Source of the DNA: an uncultured Lachnospiraceae bacterium
GTDB lineage: Bacteria; Bacillota; Clostridia; Lachnospirales; Lachnospiraceae
DNA length: 7,678 bases
Assembly: GCA_947175845.1 (NCBI GenBank)
Contig: CAMWOK010000132.1
Location: 1 to 7,678, forward strand
Direction of reading: 5' to 3'
Part shown: positions 5,741 through 7,678 of the stretch, piece after piece
Layout: the number at the start of each line of letters is the position of its first letter
Position numbering within the stretch: the first letter of the stretch is position 1
Position numbers and translations under genes: made by a program
Notes under the pieces: generated by a model
Seen by the model: only the letters and a program-made list of their open reading frames with translations
Told to the model about the DNA's origin: nothing
The model's database searches: none

Positions 5741-7126
5741 ATGAATAAGAATAAAAAAAGAAAACACCGATACTGCTACGGTTCGCTCATCGCCCTGCTC
5801 AGTCTGATGACCTGCCTGATGTTTGGCAAAATCGCCTGCGCGGACTTTGATTCAGAGCAGACAGCAGACACGGCAAATCATTCCGACAGTCCGCTGCCCG
5901 CGGCAGACTTCCCCGAAAAAGTCCTCTCCGAACCGGAATTCCAGGAGGTTTTCCAGGAGTATGATATCACTCTGATGGCAGTCGGCGACAACCTGCTCCA
6001 CATGGGAATTGTCAACACTGGAAATCAGTCTGACGGGACGAGAAACTATGATTTTCTATTTGACGGAATCCGGGATATCCTGGCGAATGCAGATATCAAG
6101 ATCATCAACCAGGAAACGATATTGGGCGGAAATCAACTGGGATTTCATGGATACCCCAAGTTCAATTCCCCGACCGAGGTGAGCGACGCCATTGCAGACG
6201 CAGGCTTTAACGTCGTCCTGCAGGCGACAAACCACACTGCGGACCAGGGACTGCGCGGAATGCAAAACTGCATTGACCTCTGGAAAACGCACCCGGAAGT
6301 GCTGGTTGCCGGACTGCACGATCCATTTGTGCCCGCGGCCCTGCCTGAACCGAATATCGCGACAGACGCCATATCTGGCTCCGACAGCGCGCAGACGCCC
6401 CCTGACACGCACATCCCGCTATTGGAAATACAGGGGTGTACCTTTGCGTTCCTCAACTATACATACGGCCCCAACAGCGCCAGTGTATCGGCCGCTATCA
6501 GCGACCAGATGGACATGCTCTGCGCGGTGAACGAATCCAGCCGCAGGATTGATTTCACAACTCTCAACCCGCAGGTGCTCGCCGACATCGCTCTCGCGGA
6601 CACCCTCGCGGACGTCGTGGTTGTATGCCCTCACTGGGGAACCGAGTATGCAGACACCCCGTCCAGCTATCAGGAAACATTTGCCATGCAGATGACAGCT
6701 GCCGGCGCGGACGTCATCATCGGCACGCACCCGCATGTGGTACAGCCCATAACCTGGATTACCGCGGAAAACGGAAACCGCGCCCTCTGCTATTACTCGC
6801 TCGGAAATTATGTCTCCACGCAGAAAAATGCAAAGAGTATGCTCGAGGGACTTGCTTGGGTGACTTTTCACGTCTCGGAAAGCGGCGTCTCCATCGCAGA
6901 AGAACGCACAGGGGTTATCCCGCTCGTGTGTCATTACTCAAGCGGCCCTGTGCGCCTCAAAAATGTGTATCTGCTGGAAAATTATACCGAAAAACTTGCA
7001 CAGTCACATGGAATTATCGCCTACGGCGGAGTCCCCTTTCATCTGAGCAGCCTCCGGAAGTGGAGCGACGAGATCCTCGGCAGCTGGGTGCTCTCTGCCG
7101 ACACCATCACCACGCCGCAGTATTAG
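5741..7126 (+). CDS. Exported CapA-family protein (poly-gamma-glutamate capsule synthesis-like, metallophosphatase fold)
   Basis: A 461-residue protein. A basic N-terminus (MNKNKKRKHR), a hydrophobic segment (about 14-33) and an Ala-Cys-Ala site at 32-34 indicate export, with cleavage after Ala34 or retention as an anchor. A short acidic linker precedes the CapA domain (about 75-360), which has the family motifs in order: MAVGDN (79-84), NQET (123-126), ATNHTADQG (162-170), PHWGTEY (297-303), GTHPHVVQP (328-336) and YSLGNYV (352-358). The His, Asp and Asn residues match the metal-centre signature of calcineurin-like phosphoesterases. A Ser/Pro/Asp-rich insert (about 196-225) splits the domain. 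In Bacillus, CapA/PgsA takes part in poly-gamma-glutamate assembly, but no capB, capC or capE homologue is present here. Such solitary clostridial CapA proteins have no firmly assigned substrate, so an envelope role is inference. It has its own promoter and overlaps the convergent NlpC/P60 gene by 4 bp. Confidence 0.9.
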   Translation: MNKNKKRKHRYCYGSLIALLSLMTCLMFGKIACADFDSEQTADTANHSDSPLPAADFPEKVLSEPEFQEVFQEYDITLMAVGDNLLHMGIVNTGNQSDGTRNYDFLFDGIRDILANADIKIINQETILGGNQLGFHGYPKFNSPTEVSDAIADAGFNVVLQATNHTADQGLRGMQNCIDLWKTHPEVLVAGLHDPFVPAALPEPNIATDAISGSDSAQTPPDTHIPLLEIQGCTFAFLNYTYGPNSASVSAAISDQMDMLCAVNESSRRIDFTTLNPQVLADIALADTLADVVVVCPHWGTEYADTPSSYQETFAMQMTAAGADVIIGTHPHVVQPITWITAENGNRALCYYSLGNYVSTQKNAKSMLEGLAWVTFHVSESGVSIAEERTGVIPLVCHYSSGPVRLKNVYLLENYTEKLAQSHGIIAYGGVPFHLSSLRKWSDEILGSWVLSADTITTPQY

Positions 7127-7678
7127 TCCACAATGCTGCGCACGCCCAGAATCACGCCGTCATAGTCATAATTGCTGATAATGACGCCCTTTCTGGAATT
7201 TGCGGCATGGATAATCTGCCCATTCCCAATGTAGAGCCCGACATGTGTGCAGCTTGAGCCGTTTGAGCTGTAACAGATGACATCCCCCGGCTGAATCTGT
7301 GACATGTCGATGCTTCTCCCGGCCGAGGTATACTGACCCTGCGGCGTCCTGCTGAGGCTGTACCCGAACTCCTTGTACACATAGCAGGTAAACCCTGAGC
7401 AGTCCGTCCCCGTCGCAAGGCTCTGCCCGCCGTGCACATACCGGTTTCCAAGGTACTGCATCGCGTAGTCCACCACTGCGCCGCGCAGTTCAGAGACGCT
7501 GGCAAAGTTGGTCTGCGGCGGCGGTGTGGAGATCACCGTGCGCTCCGGCGCTGCCTCCTCCGTCGCCTGCGTTCTCGCCTGCAGTTCCAGCAGTGCCGCC
7601 CGCTCTGCCTGCTCCTCCTCTATGTAGTTGGCATCGATAATCTCCTCCGCCACCGTCACATACTCCGCCGCCCCATAT
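7123..7678 (-). CDS. NlpC/P60 family cell-wall endopeptidase (C-terminal part; 5' end beyond right edge)
   Basis: The frame is open from the right edge to TAA at 7123-7125, so at least 184 residues are present and the true start is outside the window. The first segment (EEIIDANYIEEEQAERAALL and following) is Glu/Ala/Leu-rich and probably helical. A Thr/Pro linker (about 7540-7505) leads to the NlpC/P60 domain: AMQYLGNRYVHGG, then TDCSGF with the nucleophile Cys at 7399-7401, then CTHVGLYIG with the catalytic His, and IIHAANSRKG with the third polar residue of the triad. These enzymes cleave D-gamma-glutamyl-diaminopimelate or related stem-peptide bonds in peptidoglycan outside the membrane. 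A signal peptide and SH3-type or other binding domains are expected upstream but not seen. The 3' end overlaps the capA-like gene by 4 bp in convergent orientation. The catalytic set looks complete. Confidence 0.93.
   Translation of the reverse strand, partial: YGAAEYVTVAEEIIDANYIEEEQAERAALLELQARTQATEEAAPERTVISTPPPQTNFASVSELRGAVVDYAMQYLGNRYVHGGQSLATGTDCSGFTCYVYKEFGYSLSRTPQGQYTSAGRSIDMSQIQPGDVICYSSNGSSCTHVGLYIGNGQIIHAANSRKGVIISNYDYDGVILGVRSIVD

Noticed and set aside
7657..7659. GTG at 7659 as start of the NlpC/P60 gene
   Set aside because: The frame stays open to the right edge (YGAAEY precedes it), no ribosome binding site is visible, and a secreted hydrolase should begin with a signal peptide, so the real start is outside the window.

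Overview
The window looks like chromosomal DNA from a Gram-positive clostridial bacterium, most likely a member of the Lachnospiraceae. This rests on protein character and on the leuB-ilvD-ilvB gene order with strong AGGAG-type ribosome binding sites, and is inference rather than a database match. Coding DNA is moderately GC-rich and the divergent intergenic region is AT-rich. No tRNA, rRNA, CRISPR array, IS element or phage gene is visible.

Layout from left to right. (1) Minus strand, 1-766: the 5' part of a membrane-anchored cell-wall protein, probably of the peptidoglycan-binding / L,D-transpeptidase type, cut by the left edge. (2) 777-1186: a perfect tandem duplication of the last 204 bp of ilvB. 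The outer copy (777-980) lies beyond the ilvB stop as a dead gene tail. (3) Minus strand, 981-5528: a branched-chain amino-acid operon transcribed leuB -> ilvD -> ilvB (3-isopropylmalate dehydrogenase, dihydroxy-acid dehydratase, acetolactate synthase catalytic subunit). (4) 5529-5740: a divergent promoter region with a good sigma-A promoter on each strand, a CodY-like box over the leuB -35 element and an 18-bp imperfect palindrome at the predicted leuB transcription start. (5) Plus strand, 5741-7126: an exported CapA-family protein. (6) Minus strand, 7123-7678: the C-terminal part of an NlpC/P60 cell-wall hydrolase, overlapping the capA-like gene tail-to-tail by 4 bp and cut by the right edge.

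IlvB and IlvD act in the shared isoleucine/valine pathway, which also supplies 2-ketoisovalerate for leucine. LeuB acts in the leucine-specific branch. The acetolactate synthase regulatory subunit (ilvN/ilvH), ilvC, leuA and leuCD are not in the window. The three other genes all look like cell-envelope functions, so the amino-acid operon sits among wall genes with no evident functional link.

The most notable feature is the exact 204-bp in-frame duplication at the ilvB 3' end. It leaves IlvB intact, but it moves the functional ilvB stop from 10 to 214 nt upstream of a cell-wall gene that has no Shine-Dalgarno sequence of its own. It could be a very recent mutation or an assembly artefact. I found no convincing undescribed multi-gene system here.
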